This document shows, in pieces, positions 1 through 11,084 of a stretch of DNA of 55,985 bases. This DNA comes from Haplosporangium gracile (Eukaryota; Mortierellomycota; Mortierellomycetes; Mortierellales; Mortierellaceae), in the NCBI GenBank assembly GCA_015499985.1, contig JAAAUF010000164.1, positions 1 through 55,985 on the forward strand, given 5' to 3'. Under the pieces are notes generated by a model. It made no database searches. It was not told where the DNA came from and saw only the letters and a list, made by a program, of their open reading frames with translations. Made by a program: the position numbers and the translations under genes. The first letter of the stretch is position 1, and every line of letters begins with the position of its first letter.

Positions 1-537
1 GGAGAGTATGGCGGGACTTTGCGTAGGTGCGGAGGGAGGGGAGCAAGCCCTTGGTTATGCGGATGATACCCATATAGTTGGCATCCTTTGCAGTCAAGTC
101 AAAGTGTCCACCGATATTCTTCCTGTCATTAAGAATACAAGAAGTAAATGAGAGAAGTAAGTGCCTATTCGGCTGGTATATGTTACACGCTCACTGCAAA
201 ATAAGAGGATGTCGTTACTTGTAAAAAAGGAAATTTTCAGGCTACAAAAAAAAAGGAAGCTTACCGACGTTGTTAAGAACACAGTAAGACGTCCTAAGGG
301 CACTCCGCTTCAATCTGGGCATGGAGGCGATTGACTGCCCTGCTTGGTGACATCGACTTGAATTGCTCGAAGTCGGGTCGACTCTTTGGCCTGGTAGTTG
401 TCGACAGCCTAGGACGTTAGACAGGTCGCATAGATGGTATAACCGCCAAGTTGATGGATTTCTGTGCCGAATCCGCTGTCACAACCAGTGACGACAGTGA
501 CCAGATCCTCGGCGCTTGTAAGGGTATACTGGGTCAT
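1..537 (-). pseudogene. Broken short-chain dehydrogenase (retinol dehydrogenase-like), 3' part beyond window
   Basis: Reading the minus strand from an ATG at 537, the protein shows the Rossmann-fold cofactor motif TGCDSGFG followed by YTIYATCLTS, as in retinol/17-beta-type short-chain dehydrogenases. A TAG at 409-411 interrupts it. The same frame then continues with AVDNYQAKES and a DVT motif. A frame change follows (AVNRLHAQIEAECP in another frame), then a second stop, and another frame change to VLNNVG, the NNVG-type motif of the family. After what looks like a degenerate intron (about 250-95), GGHFDLTAKDANYMG and more SDR sequence run to the window edge. The catalytic Tyr-Lys pair would lie outside. 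Similarity to the family is clear, but at least two stops and two frame changes argue for a decayed gene; only sequencing errors on an unlikely scale would rescue it. Confidence 0.75.
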
Positions 538-3500
538 TGCGAATGTGAGTTTAGTTGATAGAGGTATATAGGATGATAGAGTGTGGTGAAAACAGAAGGA
601 AGAAAGAAGGTGCCAGCCGCCTTTGTTATAATTTTTCTGCATGACCTGCTGCTCGAAAATGTCATGACAAAATAATTTATCGTTTGCGCCTCTTCGCCCT
701 GGCACTGATTCCACTCGTTCGCTTCACAAATAGGCTAAACCTCATCTTACACATAAAGCGACTTTTATTCCATCTGTTCTAAGTCGGATGAACAGCATTT
801 GCTCCTAAGAGGGCTGATGTGAAGCTCATGTACGACACATATGGTGGCGAACTTTGGATTTATGGTTTCACGCCAGGGTCGAGTAAACGATTTTGAGACT
901 TCCCTTGCCATAAAAGTTTTTGCGTGGGCAAAGCATCTTAATTCCCGCTCTGATTCGATCCATTACTTTGACGCCATATATGCTTTTTGCCAGAAATTTA
1001 TATTTAGCAAACGCGTTGAAACGACGCCGGCAAATAACTCCAGGATCAATACATAACCTAGAAAAGTAGAGTTTCAAATGACAAATGACTGCGTGAATGG
1101 ATGAAGATGTTTTGTGCAACCCAATTACATACCCATCCCCTCTTTTATTTCGTTCTTTAACAATCTTTGTGTAGAAAGGCGAACATGATACATAAAAGTG
1201 AAGAGGATGATAGAATGGAATCAGCTGGATGAAAATAGACTTTGTGCGTGTATTTAAAGGGCGCGTATAAAGGAAGGTAATAGGAGAGAGTGTATATGTT
1301 TTGTGAACTAGTCTTCCAAGACTGTAATTTATCCCGTCTTACGCGATAAGAAAAATGTTGTACAGTACTCTCTGGGGAGAAAAGGGGACGATCTAAGGTC
1401 TTGAAGGACAATTTTTAACCCTAAGAAAGGTACTTTTCGATACTCCTCTTTATTTCTATGAGCTTAGAATTTATCTAGAGAAATTAATGCTGTAAAGTGG
1501 AGGAGGAGATAGGGTGGAAGGGAGTAGGAGAAAAGAGACAAGAGAGGAGGAGGAGGAGGAGGAGGAGGGGGAAATGAAAGGAGCGTGGACTAAATAAAAA
1601 TGGGCTGGTGGGGGTGGCACTGTCAAATAGGACGCAACGAATGCAAGTACCGAACCGATCTCACAAGGCACAGCTAAGACTAAAAGACAGAATCATGCCT
1701 CCTTGTGTGTCGGGGAAGTGAGAAGGGAAGGCAACTTGGCAGGTGCCTTTCTGAGGTCCACGTTCGTCTTTTGTTGCGAACTGACGCCACGAGGGTTGAA
1801 TCTGATAAGGTGACATATGCTTGATCGTAACTTATTTGATCCTGTGTGTGTGTGCGTGTGTGAAAGTGGGCGGCACATAGAAGAAAAGGATGACCGAATG
1901 CACCAACAAAAAACACAAAAAAAAAGCGCGGCGTCTCTTCTCTGCGGGCTTTCAATGGAAAAAAACGGGAGAAGAAAGAGGGAACTGGATACACATTTAC
2001 GCATCTCTTTGTTTTGTTTGTTTTGTTTTGCTTCTTTGCGTTTTATTTTTGCTGTCTGGGTGCCTTGGTGGGAATAAAGGTTTGTCGTCGTTATCATTTT
2101 CATCCCTGTCCGTCTATTATTCGTTCACCTTCTATCCTCTCATCCTCTCATCCTCGCTTCCTCCCTTCGCTGCTCTCATTCTAAGCATTGGTCACTCGAT
2201 CTAGTCCAAACGGACTCTTCTTGTTCCTCTTGACCCTCCTGCTTTTCTCTCTCGCCTCCTGTCCTGTGCCCTTGCTTCAAATACGTAAAAGTCAATCTGT
2301 AAGAAAATCCCCAAAGGAGAACAAAAAAAAACGAGTACCAGCTAAATATCTTTGTCTAAATGACTGCAAACGGATCTCACATTCAAGGAAGTTACACACA
2401 GACTGTGGATACAACGTCTTTACTTTCACGCGTGTATTTCTTCATCGTTGCCAACGATAATGCATGAAAGAGGCCATGCAGGTTGAGCAAAAAATGAAAA
2501 TGGGTGCTGTTGGATTTCAGGCACAGTCCCCGCCGATTGGTCATGTTTTACATTATTTTGAAGATGGTTGGAATGCATTCAACCAAAAAAAAAGACCAGG
2601 GGTGAGGGGGAAGGGTTGTTGACTGGACCCTCCATCTCCTTTCCTTGCACGCTGCCAACGCTACTTCTTCCTCTGATGAGTCATCTGAAGAGTCCTCCTG
2701 ACATGCGTTCTATGTGCTTGTCTATATCGCTCCTTTTCAACGCCACTTCCTCAACTGATGCGAGACATATTGAGGAACAACAGGCAATCTCACGTTAAAC
2801 GCGAACGGTCCTGTTTTTGATGAAAAGAAAATAGTGAAAAAAATAACAAGCTGATCTTTGTGAAAGTGCTTTCACCGCAGAGAAGACTGATATTGTTCCA
2901 ACCAGTGGACCCGAGCCAGTATGCTCTTTTCTATTTATCCCAGCTCGGCGCGAGCAAAGCCCATCCAACAGTAGCAGTCATAAGTACCATTTTTTTCATG
3001 GTGGTGCAAACCTCACTTTTTTTTCTTTAAACTGGTTTCAAGCTCATCGGAGGTTTTTATTCTCCGGCGTGCAGTCAGAGAAAGACGACATTGACTCTTC
3101 TCAGTCTTCTTCTCAGTCTTCTTTTCATCCTGCATACCTTTTTCGCCCCCTCCCTTATCTCACTCTCTTTTATTTTTCCTCTTTTGTTTTCTGTCTATAA
3201 TCATACGATCGTCCCCTTCATCTCGCATATGACTGCCATCGATGGTTATATGATCTGTCTTTGAAATTCAGAGAGAGAGAGAGGGACTCGACGCGAATTT
3301 TATGTGCAAGAGTGAAATGTAAACTATGAATCACCTCTGTCTCAATTCATCGCGTCTGTTAGGTAAGGAAGTAGTTAGCACCCCGTACCTTCCCGCTACT
3401 AATGAATATGCAGTGTTTTTGATGGAATCTAACTCAATCATCTCGCTACTCGCTAAACTCTGGTACCAGCTTCTTACAAGTCGTTCCCGTTAGACAGACC

Positions 3501-3909
3501 AGGAATGTATGATCCTTGACATACTATCTTCGTCAGGGATCAAAAAAGGATGGTTGGTTGACGGCGAAGCTGCCGGCAAGCCAGAAAAAGGCGGTAGTGC
3601 AAAAAGTGCCTGAGTGGGCGCGAAATTAGCACGCCCAATTGAAGAGAAAAACTCCACTAGTTCAGATGCTTACAGAAAAAATTAAATGTGACGGGAAAGT
3701 TGGCTAAATGCAACAAGAAAGGACAAGAGCATTTCTCGAAGGCTCTCCATTTTTCGACTTCTTGGGTGCGGGTACAAATGATACGAGAAAAAGTATACTG
3801 AACAAATTTTTTATGTTTTATTATATAGGATGATGAGATGAATGAAGCTGCATGGCAATGAGGGCATGCGTCAAATGGTGATTAGAGTGTACAAAGAACC
3901 GTCTATCGC
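538..3909. other. Intergenic, no supported gene
   Basis: About 3.4 kb with no reading frame that has a recognisable domain, sensible splice sites and a normal start. It is rich in A/T runs and pyrimidine tracts, with an AGG repeat near 1543-1568, a TG tract near 1843-1862 and a GA run near 3271-3284. Short open frames here are compositional. I see no tRNA or rRNA. Confidence 0.6.
1543..1568. repeat. (AGG)n microsatellite
   Basis: About eight consecutive AGG units in a purine-rich stretch. It produces a spurious poly-Ser frame on the minus strand. Confidence 0.85.
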
Positions 3910-4409
3910 TTAAGCGCGACGGCGGAGGGGAGCAGGCTTGTTAGCCTGGTACCAGTTGTACTTGGGGTAGTAGCTGGCACGATAAGCGTTCTGCTGGTCC
4001 ATGGGGCAGTCGTTCATGCAGGTACCGGCCTTGGTCATGAAGGCGATGGCCGTAGGGGTGCCGCGCTCGAAGGTGTAGGAGAGGGAGGTGAAGAAGAAGG
4101 GACCATTGGGATCGACATCATCGTAGAGGGGGAAGAAGGACTTGCCGGCAGTCTAGTTGAAATGACAGGGGGAGATGTGGCGCAAGAGAGATAAATGTTA
4201 GTCTTGTGTAATTCAGGAACAGGATGTTATGCATGAGAATGTTTGAAAGATGTAGCGCGATCAATTGATTTGACGAAAAAAAAATGGAAATGGTTACTCA
4301 CGTCAGTGCAAGTAGCAACACAGGCACCCTCGGGGGCGAATGGGAAGACAATCTGGGCGCTGGCAATGGCGGCAGCGGCGGCAGCAACGATGGCAGAGGC
4401 GAAACGCAT
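3910..4409 (-). CDS. Small secreted cysteine protein with one C-x3-C / C-x3-C domain
   Basis: Two exons: 4409-4302 and 4152-3910, joined by a 149-nt GTGAGT...TAG intron, giving 116 residues. Residues 1 to about 18 form an Ala-rich signal peptide (MRFASAIVAAAAAA start). The mature part is a single domain: FPFAPEGACVATC, then GKSFFPLYDDVD, SLSYTFERGTP, FMTKAGTCMNDCP and a WYQANKP end. The four cysteines are spaced C-x3-C-x46-C-x3-C. There is no Thr/Pro linker and no C-terminal hydrophobic GPI signal; it ends in LRRRA, so it should be released or loosely wall-bound. It is transcribed away from the five-domain relative at 7410, whose intron sits at the same position, after the Asp behind the first Cys pair. 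I do not recognise the family; a surface or effector-like role is a guess. Confidence 0.85.
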
Positions 4410-4520
4410 GGCGGATAGTTGGTTGTGTTTGGGGTGGGTGGTGAGGGAAATTGAGAGAATGTGTTGGTGGGACGAAAAAAAAAGAAAAAAAACGGCGATG
4501 AACCCTTGTGCTTTATACGA
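4410..4520 (-). promoter_or_regulatory. Probable core promoter of the small cysteine-protein gene
   Basis: On the minus strand a TATA-like TATAAAG lies at about 4511-4518, roughly 105 bases before the ATG. It is followed by a T-rich run (4474-4492) and then a C/A-rich leader. The five-domain relative has the same order of elements. Inferred from position only. Confidence 0.4.
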
Positions 4521-5106
4521 TTTTCTGTGCTCATGAATAACCGTCTTTTTTTGCTCATGGCTAATCGGACCCTTCCAATATCCATTGACCGTTGTATGCA
4601 TAGCGAACGTTGGCGTGGTGGCGTCAAAAGACATGGTTCTAGACGCGGGAAGAACCGTTATGAGTTTGATGGCAGGTACAACAATCAATATGAGTTTGGA
4701 TGACAAAGGGCTGCAATCGTAGCCTTTTTGGCAGGTTTGTAAACAGAAAGGTGAGGCGGACCTTCGTTCAACAAGTCCAAAGGGTAATTTCGTTTGTCTA
4801 GAGTTGCAATGGACGGAAGAGGATAAATAAAGAGCGAAGCTTGCGCATTAGGGGGAACCATGGTGGTTGTTGATGTAGTTTACAGTAGTGGTGGGAGTAG
4901 TGTAGTGGCGATGGTTATGTGCAGAAAAATACATGTTTAACATGTAGTATATTTTCCTTGGTGTACAGGTTTGTGAGCAAGGCGTGAAGATGACAAAAAA
5001 AAGAGCTCAATATGACCAAAGAAGACGAGGATGGATAAGGCGATAGAGTCTGAAAATGCTCTTGTATCCCTCACTCATTCGATGGTCAGTACTGGTACAT
5101 CGAACA

Positions 5107-5112
<6 letters not shown>

Positions 5113-5140
<28 letters not shown>

Positions 5141-5152
5141 TGTGTGTGTGTG
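5113..5152. repeat. (AG)14 followed by (TG)6 compound microsatellite
   Basis: Uninterrupted AG dinucleotides switch directly to TG dinucleotides. It lies between the divergent cysteine-protein genes. Confidence 0.9.
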
Positions 5153-6103
5153 CATGCGTGTTGTATAGCGTGAGTATGAGTAAGCGAGGAGGAAGGCGAA
5201 TTTCGGTATCTGAACCTTATTCTCTCTCCGTTTGTTTTGTTCAGGATCAGATAACTTAAAATGCATGGTGGGTTATCAGATTAAATTTCTTAGGGAATGA
5301 AAAAAACAGACCGCATGAAGGAAGCTGCATTAGGCCACGCTGTTTCTTATTTTCTTGGAATGGGATGAATGCACTGCTAGCCTAACTTTAGAAGGGCATA
5401 CACCCCTCTGAGTACATACGCCTAAATCCTGACAAAGACAACGCCCTTAAAAAAGGCTTCTGGATCTTCACACATGGCCTAGATCTCCCTCGAGTCCAAA
5501 AGAGAGGAAGAAATATAAAAACAAATGCCCCTTTCTTCTGGCTGAACGTTAAACAAAAAAAGCAAGGCGTAAAAACACAAGAAATAAACAAACGAGACCT
5601 ACTCCCTCCTATTCTGTCCATCTCGCCTTCTTATTCTCTTAACCTAAAAAAAAAAAAAAGAAGACTTCTTCCTTCTTCGTACAGTACCGACAAAACATAT
5701 CAGATCTTTTTTTTTACTCTTTGCTCTTGGTTCGTTGCCCTCCTCAAGCTTCAGTTGTAGAAAATCAATGCTCTGCATACAACGGCGTGCATTCCATGTG
5801 TTCTAGTCGGCGGATGGATTGGGGTACCCACTCACCTCCATCTTGAAGGATTACTGCATCATCTCCTTTTTATTCTTTGTTTACGGTTGAACAGGTGTCT
5901 TCCTGTGTTTTCTTTCCTTCCCAAAAAAACAAAAGATTCTTTGTTCGTCATGGGTGCATGTTAATGCAGCCTTTAAGGTTTGTACTTGCTGGCCTATAGA
6001 AAAAAAACCTGTTCCGGTTGCCCAAATAAAGCGTCCTTTTTTCATGTCCTTTCTGGCCATGGTTTAAAACTCCTTTGCGCCATTTGACGATGGATGCTTC
6101 ACT

Positions 6104-6134
6104 CATTCACTCTCACTCTCACTCTCACTCTCTC
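6104..6134. repeat. CACTCT hexamer repeat
   Basis: About four tandem copies of CACTCT trail into a CT run. Confidence 0.8.
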
Positions 6135-7285
6135 TCCGCTCTGGAACAAACAGCTCTCTCTTTATTGATTTGAAAGTGAGAAAAAACGCTTCATTGCAGA
6201 GCACGATCTCGATCATGAATGGATGGCTTGGGTTGCGCCCCCGCTGACTGCCTAAGCCATCAATCACGAAATTATTCAAGACACGCTGGCATGTATTCCC
6301 GTCACTTATCTGATCCTGGGCAAGGCTAACGATCTAGACCCCGGTCTACCTCCGCGGCGTACCTGACTAGAAGCTTTTTTAAATGTAGAACAGTATCGAC
6401 GCATTAACATGTCTTTAACTAGTCTACTTTCACGACAGGAGTATCGGAACGATTTTTTTTCTTTGTTCTCTCGTTCTGTCGTCTTTTTTCTTGCAGCAGA
6501 GGGCGTCGAGCTAAAGGCGAGAGAGAGAGGGTTATCAGATCCACTTGGGAAATGTGGCTAGAATAAGGTTCGAGGAGCGAAAGGTACATATTTTTTCTCT
6601 TTTTTTCTCCTTTCTCGCTCACACACTTACGCTCTTGCTTACTCACCAACCTCTTCTGGGTAAGTTGCTCACTTACCCGGATTCGAAAACGACCAGCTAA
6701 GAGCGCCACAGATTGAGTTCAAACCTCGCTCATTTGTTTACAGTTCTACACACCTTCGACACCACATACTCAGACTTGATTTCTCGACTTCTCGTTTTCT
6801 CGACTCTCGACTTCTTCAGCCTTGTCAACCCTATTCCTGTTCCTTCTTCGCCCGCAAACAAAGTACGCAACGCGTTCTACTTTTCCTTGTGGGTTTTGTT
6901 TTGTTTTATTCATCCGCCATCATACTTCGTCACTCCCCTCCCCTTGTTTACCCGCAATCCGCGTCTCGTGCTCTTACCTCTCTCTCACTCTCTGGACCTG
7001 AGTCAAAGGTCCGCTTTCTTCTAAGTAGAATTCCGCCGTTTCCTCGATCTACTTTTTCATTCCTCTGGTGCTGCTGCTGCATCCTCATCGTGCTTCCTTT
7101 AACAAATGCCCACATTACTTTAGGTTTAGCCCAGCCAAATTTTTTGCTTGCCTTATTAAGCACGACAACACCACTCCACGGAGCATTTCAAGCAAGGATC
7201 TGATAACACAAGAGGAGAGACATGAAAAAATCATGGTCTGAAAATACAAGACAGAAAAAAAGAAACATGCGTGTACTAATGCAAA

Positions 7286-7409
7286 CATATATAACGCTCA
7301 ACGCCCTTCTTTTTTTTCTTTTTTTTTTCTTCTTTTCCTCTTCGGTTTCCTAATTGTTTCCCCTTTCCCAATTCCTTTCCCCTCGATCAACCGATCAGCA
7401 ACAACCGCA
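7286..7409 (+). promoter_or_regulatory. Probable core promoter of the five-domain cysteine-protein gene
   Basis: A CATATATAAC element at 7286-7295 lies about 115 bases before the ATG. It is followed by long T/C runs (7307-7345) and a CA-rich leader ending CAACCGCAATG. This is a typical fungal TATA plus pyrimidine-tract arrangement, and it resembles the region before the small paralog. Confidence 0.45.
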
Positions 7410-9552
7410 ATGCGTTTCTCTGCAGTTGCTATTGCCGCCGCCTTGATTGCGGTCGCCAACGCTCGATCTGCCTACTTCGACTTTCCGCCTGAGGGTGCCT
7501 GTGTTGCAGCCTGTTCCGACGTAAGTCTCTTCTCTCTTCTTTCCTTCACTCTCTCACGCATACACACACACGCACATACAAAAACACGCACACACACTTT
7601 TTTCTTCTCTTTCACCCACCGTTTCATTCTCTAACGTTGTCAGTTCTTGCACAAACCTCCATTCTCCCCCATGATAGCGTATCGGAAAGACCCGCTTCCC
7701 AGAGTACAACGACGTTGATGAGTATGGCCCTCGTTTCATCGAGTCGCTCTCCTACACTTTCGAGTCTGGCACACCCAACACCATTCAGTTCATGATGGAC
7801 GTCGGTTCTTGCATGGGTCCTTGCCCCACTGAAGAGCTCAACCTCTACCGCCAGCAGTTCTCCGCCAAGAAAACCTGGTACCAGGCCAACAAGTTCGGTA
7901 CTCCTCCTCCCCGTCCCACCATCCCCACTGTTGCCCCTCCAGCGACCACCGTTTCCACCACTATCGCCCCTACCTCCACCCCTCCCGTTCTCGACCCTGC
8001 CTTCCCCTTCATCCCCAACGGCGCCTGTGTTGCCGCCTGCACACTCGAAGCCGGTTTGTCCTTGAACCCCAACTACTCTGAGGATCCTAAGTCTCCTTAC
8101 TTCTGGGAGTCTATGTCCTACAGCTATGTTCGTGGCTCTGTTAACAGCAACAAGTTTATGGTGAAGGCCGGTACTTGCATGGCTCCCTGCCCCAAGGATC
8201 AGATCGCTCTCTATACTTCCCAGTACAGCGCCCAGGTCAACTGGTACAACGCCAACAAGCCCGCTACCACCGCCCCTACCGTCCCTACCACCACCATCCC
8301 TACCACCACCACCAGCGCTCCTCCAGTCGTCACAACCATCCCCCCAGGTGTCGACCCAGCCTATCCTTTCAAGCCCAACGGCCCCTGTGTTCAAAACTGC
8401 ATCAACACTGTCGGCAAGTCTATGTTCCCCAACTTCTCTGAGGATCCCAAGTCCCCTTACTTCTTTGAGTCGTTGTCGTACTCCTTTGAGAGTGGTTCGG
8501 ATAAGACAAGGGCGTTCATGACCGACGTCGGTATGTGCCAGGGCAAGTGTCCCCCTGCTGAGAACGAGCTCTACTCGGCTCAGTTCTTTGACCAGAAGAC
8601 CTGGTACAACGCCAACAAGCCCAAGCCCACCACCGCCGTCCCTACTGTCCCCACTGTCCCCACCACCTCCACTACTACCTCTACTACCTCTGGCCCCGCC
8701 CCTACCGCTCCCGGCGGTGGATTTAGCTACCCTTTCAAGCCCAACGGTCAGTGTGTTGCTGGTTGCACCAACAAGGTCGGCAAGTCCATGTTCCCCAATT
8801 ACTCTGAGGACCCCAAGTCGTCCTACTTCATCCAGTCGCTTGCTTACACCTTCGAGTCTGGCTCGGCCAACACCGTCAAGTTCATGACCGACGCTGGTAT
8901 GTGCATGGGCCCCTGCCCCATCGAGGAGCTTAACCTCTACCGTCAGCAGTACGACGCTCAAAAGGCCTGGTACAACACTAACAAGAACGGCAACGGTGGC
9001 GGCGGAAACGGTGATGGAAATCCCACTAACCCCACTGGCCCCGGTGGTGACCCTACCAACCCCACCGGCCCTCCTACTGGTCCCATTACCCCTCCCGCCG
9101 GAGGATTCGACTACCCCTTCAAGCCCAACGGCCCTTGCGTCACCGGATGCACACTCGAGACAGGCAAGGCCATGTTCCCCAACTACTCCGAGGACCCCAA
9201 GTCGCCCTACTTCATCCAGTCGCTCGCCTACTCCTTCGAGTCTGGTTCGGACAACACTCGCGAGTTCATGACCAAGGCCGGAATGTGCATGGGCAAGTGC
9301 CCTCCCGCTGAACTCGAGCTCTACACGAACCAGTTCACTGAGCAGAAGGCCTGGTACCTCGCCAACAAGAATGCCGGTGTTAACGCCACCACCATCCCCA
9401 CTGGTCCCGTTACCCCTACGGACCCCATCACTGGTCAGCCCACCACTCTCCCCGGCACCGGCGGAGACAAGGGAAGCAGCGCTGTCAAGTTTGCAGCCTC
9501 TGGATTGGCCACTCTCTTGGCCGTCGTCTCTGCTCTCGTTGTTGTCGCCTAA
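7410..9552 (+). CDS. Secreted, GPI-type wall protein with five C-x3-C / C-x3-C domains
   Basis: Exons 7410-7520 and 7678-9552 encode 661 residues. The order is: signal peptide (1 to about 19), domain 1 split by the only intron, domains 2 to 5 (DNA about 8000-8262, 8362-8622, 8728-8987 and 9112-9369), then a hydrophobic end (LATLLAVVSALVVVA) typical of GPI attachment. Each domain runs from FPFxPNGxCVxxC through GKSMFPNYSEDPKSPYF, SLxYSFESGS and FMTxAGMCMGxCP to a WYxANK end. Cysteine spacing is x45 in domains 2-5 and x46 in domain 1. Linkers 1-3 are Thr/Pro-rich, likely O-mannosylated; linker 4 is Gly/Asn/Pro-rich. Codons are strongly C-ending, suggesting high expression. Likely an extracellular wall-tethered protein; ligand unknown and family not recognised. 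Confidence 0.9.
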
Positions 9553-11084
9553 AAAATCCTATAATTCATCACAGTGCATTTTTTTTCAACATATATCATT
9601 AAATCAATCTATTTTTTACATATTTTTGGATACAATCGTTTCGTTTCTGTTTTGGCTGCGCGTTGCATGTTTGTATGTGAGGAATGGAGCTGTTTGCTGT
9701 TGCCGTTTTGTTGTTGGTCGATGCCGCTGGAAAATGCCGAATCTGCAAAAAAGGGGAGGCTGTGAGTAGTTGTAGTTGGGCATTGCTGCGGCGTATTTTT
9801 GTGATGGACAACGACTTGTGTTCTCCTTGAGCTAAATCGCCATTACATTTTTTGACTTGGAAACAAAAGAAGACTTCCTGTGACGAATGTCGTTGGGATT
9901 ACTCACATGGGAGGCGAAAAAGATCCTAGAATAATATCAAACAGTATGTCCGAACAAATACTTTCTGGGTTGGTGTGGTACGCAATGAAAAGAAAAAAAA
10001 GCTGTACTCTGCCTGAAAATTTTCCTGCCAGTCATGCACAATCGAATTGATAAGACAAGAGAGCGATCTTTGTTAACTGCCCAGACACCTGCAATTATGC
10101 CGGTGTCTGGTCACATGACTAAATTACTGTCTCTAGCCTAATTACATTAGCTGACAGCCCCGAGACAGGCAAATATGCGACACTGCCACTTGAGTGGCGA
10201 CTAAAAAAGTTCATCTACTTTCATTCAGCCAGGGTTTACAGGCCTGAAAAGGCGTAATAAAATCAAACAATTGTGTACCTCATTTTTTTCACGTCTTGTT
10301 TCTTTTAACGCAAGCTTGTCCTTGTCATTTCTTTTTTCAATGTCAATAAAAAAGTACGATAATTTTCGGGAGGATCAAAGCTGGGGCACATTGTGTGTAT
10401 GGTGTTTTGAATTTGAGTTATATGATTAGCATCATGGACAAAGTTTGACCACTGAAAGAAAAATGAAGAAGAAGAGAGGAAAGAACGAACTATCATCTTA
10501 ATTGCGTACTGACCTCATCCCAGCCCATGAAGCAAATATACGTCCCTCTTTCCCTCCAGAAATTTATTCCATCATGGTTGCACCAGATCGACCTAATTCA
10601 CCCTTGACTCAAAACGTGGCATGTGCAATGATCTGAAGGGCAATATTCCCTTCCTTCCTTTGCACTGCTCTTGAAAGAATCAATTACTTCCGTCTTAATT
10701 TTTTTTCTCCCCATTATGTGGTAATTTCTGGGAACAAGGTTCTGAAGAATGAAAAAAAACCCTCGACTCCTCTTTGTCTTTGATTCGCATCATCCGCTTC
10801 TTTTTCTTATTTGTTTTCTCCTCACACGAGTCAGTTCTTTTACTTTTGTTACGTTCTTTTCGCCCTACGTTTCTTCTACTTCATCTTTCTTCTTTTTCCT
10901 TCTATTTCGTTTTTTCTTTACTTCTTCAGTTCCTTCCTTCTTTCTTGCCAGTCCGCCTTCTCGCCTAATATATTACCCTCTGTCCCTTCTGTCCTTACTT
11001 CACTAATCTCGTCTTTCCCATCTCTATCTCTTCTCAAGTCTCAATTTTAATCCCACATCCCATATCCCACACTAAAGCTTATAT
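9553..11084. other. Intergenic, no supported gene
   Basis: About 1.5 kb, A/T-rich, with T/C-rich blocks at 10749-11050 that precede the broken kelch gene and probably were its promoter. No conserved coding signal or RNA gene seen. Confidence 0.55.

Larger units (their letters stand above)
4525..7285. other. Divergent intergenic region, no supported gene
   Basis: Roughly 2.8 kb between the two head-to-head cysteine-protein genes. It carries an AG/TG microsatellite (5113-5152), a CACTCT hexamer repeat (about 6104-6134), many A and T runs and long pyrimidine-rich blocks (6420-7200). The pyrimidine blocks yield Ser/Leu/Phe-rich open frames without domains or splice logic, which I treat as chance. 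It probably holds regulatory DNA for both genes. Confidence 0.5.

Noticed and set aside
2188..2460. Secreted-looking frame with a Leu-rich N-terminus
   Set aside because: No ATG opens it, the hydrophobic part comes from a pyrimidine tract, and the rest has no pattern.
6713..7203. Two overlapping Ser/Leu/Phe-rich frames
   Set aside because: Pyrimidine-rich DNA gives such frames in several places of this window (also 10749-11050 and 28421-29122).
7624..8961. 445-codon open frame antisense to the five-domain gene
   Set aside because: It mirrors the strongly C-ending codons of the plus-strand gene, which suppress stops on the other strand. It has no domain and lies opposite repeat units.
8000..9369. 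CRISPR-like or transposon origin of the repeats
   Set aside because: The repeats are coding, about 260 bases long with diverged copies and peptide-level conservation; there are no terminal repeats or transposase.
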